DNA of 64,000 nt from assembly GCF_933775445.1 (NCBI RefSeq), contig NC_065876.1, positions 18,972,001 through 19,036,000 of the forward strand, read 5' to 3'. The notes below the pieces were generated by a model. It saw only the letters and a program-made list of their open reading frames with translations, searched no databases and was not told where the DNA came from. Shown piece by piece: positions 61,807 to 64,000 of the stretch. The position numbers and the translations under genes are program-made. How positions within the stretch are numbered: the first letter of the stretch is position 1; the number at the start of each line of letters is the position of its first letter. Origin of the DNA: Argentina anserina (Eukaryota; Streptophyta; Magnoliopsida; Rosales; Rosaceae).

Positions 61807-64000
61807 TGAAAGAAACACAGGCCCACACTGTAAACACTCTCAAATTCAATAGAAACTCGAATCAGAAAAGCTTACAGAAAGATACTCAAACGAGAATTGA
61901 AAAGATACTCAAAGTGCAATAGTAAACATACTCAAACGATAGAAAGATTCTCAGTTTGAAAGAAACACAGGCCCACACTGGAAACACTCTCAAATTCAAG
62001 AGAAACTCGCATCAGAAAGCCGTTCAGAAAGATACTCAAACGAGGATTGAAAAGATACTCAAATTGCAATCGTAAACATACTCAAACGATAGAAAGATAC
62101 TCAGTTTGAAAGAAACACACGCCCACACTGGAAACACTCTCAAATTCAATAGAAACTCGAATCAGAAAGACTTACAGAAAGATACTCAAACGAGAATTGA
62201 AAAGATACTCAAATTGCAATAGTAAACATACTCAAACGATAGAAAAATACTCAGTTTGAAAGAAACACACGCCCACACTGGAAACACTCTCAAATTCAAG
62301 AGAAACTCGCATCAGAAAGCCGTTCAGAAAGATACTCAAACGAGAATTGAAAAGATACTCAAATTGCAATAGTAAACATACTCAAACGATAGAAAGATAC
62401 TCAGTTTGAAAGAAACACAGGCCCACACTGTAAACACTCTCAAATTCAATAGAAACTCGAATCAGAAAAGCTTACAGAAAGATACTCAAACGAGAATTGA
62501 AAAGATACTCAAAGTGCAATAGTAAACATACTCAAACGATAGAAAGATTCTCAGTTTGAAAGAAACACAGGCCCACACTGGAAACACTCTCAAATTCAAG
62601 AGAAACTCGCATCAGAAAGTCTTACAGAAAGATACTCAAACGAGAATTGAAAAGATACTCAAAGTGCAATAGTAAACATACTCAAACGATAGAAAGATAC
62701 TCAGTTTGAAAGAAACACAGGCCCACACTGGAAACACTCTCAAATTCAATAGAAACTCGCATCAGAAAGCCTTACAGAAAGATACTCAAACGAGAATTGA
62801 AAAGATACTCAAATTGCAAAAGTAAACATACTCAAACGATAGAAAGATACTCAGTTTGAAAAAAACACACGCCCACACTGGAAACACTCTCAAATTCAAG
62901 AGAAACTCGCATCAGAAAGCCGTTCAGAAAGATACTCAAACGAGGATTGAAAAGTTACTCAAATTGCAATAGTAAACATACTCAAACGATAGAAAGATAC
63001 TCAGTTTGAAAGAAACACAGGCCCACACTGGAAACACTCTCAAATTAAAGAGAAACTCGCATCAGAAAAGCTTACAGAAAAATACTCAAACGAGAATTGA
63101 AAAGATACTCAAAGTGCAATAGTAAACATACTCAAACGATAGAAAGATACTCAGTTTGAAAGACACACAGGCCCACACTGGAAACACTCTCAAATTCAAG
63201 AGAAACTCGCATCAGGAAGCCGTTCAGAAAGATACTCAAACGAGAATTGAAAAGATACTCAAATTGCAATAGTAAACATACTCAAACGATAGAAAGATAC
63301 TCAGTTTGAAAGAAACACAGGCCCACACTGGAAACACTCTCAAATTCAAGAGAAACTCGCATCAGAAAAGCTTACAGAAAAATACTCAAACGAGAATTGA
63401 AAAGATACTCAAATTGCAATAGTAAACATACTCAAACAATAGAAAGATTCTCAGTTTGAAAGAAACACACGCCCACACTGGCAACACTCTCAAATTCAAG
63501 AGAAACTCGCATCAGAAAGCCATACAGAAAGATAGTCAAACGAGAATTGAAAAGATACTCAAATTGCAATAGTAAACGTACTCAAATGATAGAAAGATAC
63601 TCAGTTTGGAAGAAAAACAGGCCTACACTGGAAACACTCTCAAATTCAATAGAAACTCGCATCAGAAAGGCTTACAGAAAGATACTCAACCGAGAATTGA
63701 AAAGATACTCAAAGTGCAATAGTAAACATACTCAAACGATAGAAATATTCTCAGTTTGAAAGAAACACTGGCCCACACTGGAAACACTCTCAAATTCAAG
63801 AGAAATTCACATCAGAAAGCCGTTCAGAAAGATACTCAAACGAGAATTGAAAAGATACTCAAATTGCAATAGTAAACATACTCAAACGATAGAAAGATAC
63901 TCAGTTTGAAAGAAACACACGCCCACACTGGAAACACTCTCAAATTCAAGAGAAACTCGCATCAGAAAAGCTTACAGAAAAATACTCAAACGAGAATTGA
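61807..64000 (+). repeat. 1.8-kb HOR, copy 3, rearranged and cut by window end
   Basis: The 'cacactgtaaac' start monomer appears twice, at 61807 and 62407, 600 bp apart, so four monomers were added. From 62557 the order follows copy 2 ('agtcttacag'), but two further monomers (about 62707-63006, with 'gcaaaagtaaac' and 'gaaaaaaacacacg') resemble those near 47156-47455. From about 63450 the copy is again parallel, with 'gtaaacgtactc' and 'gtttggaag' 2551 bp from copy 2. The window ends inside this copy. Confidence 0.85.

Larger units (their letters stand above)
1..64000 (+). repeat. Satellite DNA array, 150-bp monomer, about 427 copies
   Basis: Every part of the window reads as the same unit repeated head to tail: 'tgaaagaaacac' recurs every 149-150 bp from start to end, with no inverted copy and no unique insert. 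A typical copy has 46% A, 21% C, 19% T and 14% G. Copies differ at a limited set of positions, such as 'cacacgccc' versus 'cacaggccc', 'caatagaaac' versus 'caagagaaac', 'agccttacag' versus 'agccgttcag', and 'caaattgc' versus 'caaagtgc'. These variants recur in fixed combinations, so the array is built of subfamilies in higher-order repeats. Arrays of this kind are known from eukaryotic heterochromatin and centromeres. Which chromosome region this is cannot be read from the sequence. I do not recognise the family by name. Confidence 0.97.

Noticed and set aside
53045..63759. Recurrent identical 70-codon frames on the plus strand
   Set aside because: They share the 'gtttggaag' stop-loss variant and are copied by the 600-, 3299- and 1800-bp repeats. 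Conservation reflects recent duplication, not coding constraint.
1..64000. CRISPR array
   Set aside because: The repeat is 150 bp with no unique spacers; the whole unit is repeated, so the direct repeat-spacer pattern is absent.
1..64000. rDNA, 5S or tRNA gene cluster
   Set aside because: No box A/B, cloverleaf or rRNA-like motif appears in the monomer. The period and base composition do not fit known tandem RNA genes.
1..64000. CENP-B box or telomere repeat
   Set aside because: No match to the TTCG....A..CGGG core is seen in the monomer or its common variants, and there is no TTAGG/TTAGGG-type run on either strand.
1..64000. Heat-shock element, because of the many GAA triplets
   Set aside because: The GAA triplets are all on one strand, and nearby TTC triplets ('gttcagaaag', 'agaaagattctc') have spacings of 1 or 3 bp rather than the 2 bp needed for alternating nGAAnnTTCn units.
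1..64000. Transposon ends or LTRs inside the array
   Set aside because: No non-satellite sequence, terminal inverted repeat or target-site duplication was found. The indels seen are explained by subunit misalignment, apart from the 99-bp deletion, which leaves no inserted bases.

Overview
The whole 64-kb window is one uninterrupted array of tandem satellite DNA. About 427 head-to-tail copies of a 150-bp monomer (with a 149-bp subclass) fill it from first to last base, all in the same orientation. I see no protein-coding gene, RNA gene, transposon, CRISPR array or unique-sequence island. Both ends lie inside the array. This points to a eukaryotic genome, in constitutive heterochromatin such as a centromere, pericentromere, subtelomere or sex-chromosome block. 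The species cannot be named from the sequence. The four CpGs per monomer are close to the number expected from base composition, which fits an organism without heavy germline CpG methylation (many invertebrates) better than a vertebrate or plant; this is a weak inference.

Monomer: the copy at 1261-1410 is typical, with A 69, C 32, T 28 and G 21 (65% A+T). The + strand is strongly A-rich (AT skew about +0.42, GC skew about -0.21). The monomer breaks into seven related subunits of 19-25 bp, most opening with a variant of 'atactcaaa' and all closing on 'aaa', so the 150-mer probably grew from a roughly 21-bp minisatellite. Most of the larger indels inside the array (21, 21, 23, 46, 65 and 65 bp) equal whole numbers of subunits. 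The consensus has stop codons in all six frames. The short open frames that occur exist only where a 1-bp length change or a stop-removing variant disturbs the pattern.

Layout: 1-3252 holds mixed dimers (150+150 bp) and a run of 149-bp monomers. 3253-6629 is a B-type module whose internal trimer was amplified to 16 monomers (3851-6250). 6630-26090 is a modular higher-order repeat (HOR). Its modules A (8 monomers, 1197 bp), B (11 monomers, 1647 bp) and C (6 monomers, 900 bp) each open with a diagnostic 'cagaaatatactc' monomer and run A-B-A-(A)-C / A-B-A-C / A-B-A / hybrid / B, giving an exact 5240-bp spacing in the middle. 25262-27559 is a 1500-bp tandem duplication that ends at a 99-bp deletion. 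From 27.56 kb onward the 149-bp class almost vanishes and a patchwork of other HOR periods takes over: 900 bp, 5251/5636 bp, 1714 bp, 1050 bp, 2100 bp, 2700 bp, 2250/2400 bp, 3299 bp and finally about 1800 bp at 58204-64000.

There are no genes to act together. The content of the window is the record of nested unequal exchange and amplification at four scales: about 21-bp subunit, 150-bp monomer, 0.6-2.4-kb module and 3-6-kb segment. All comparisons were made by eye from aligned line positions. Boundaries are good to about one monomer unless an exact junction is stated.
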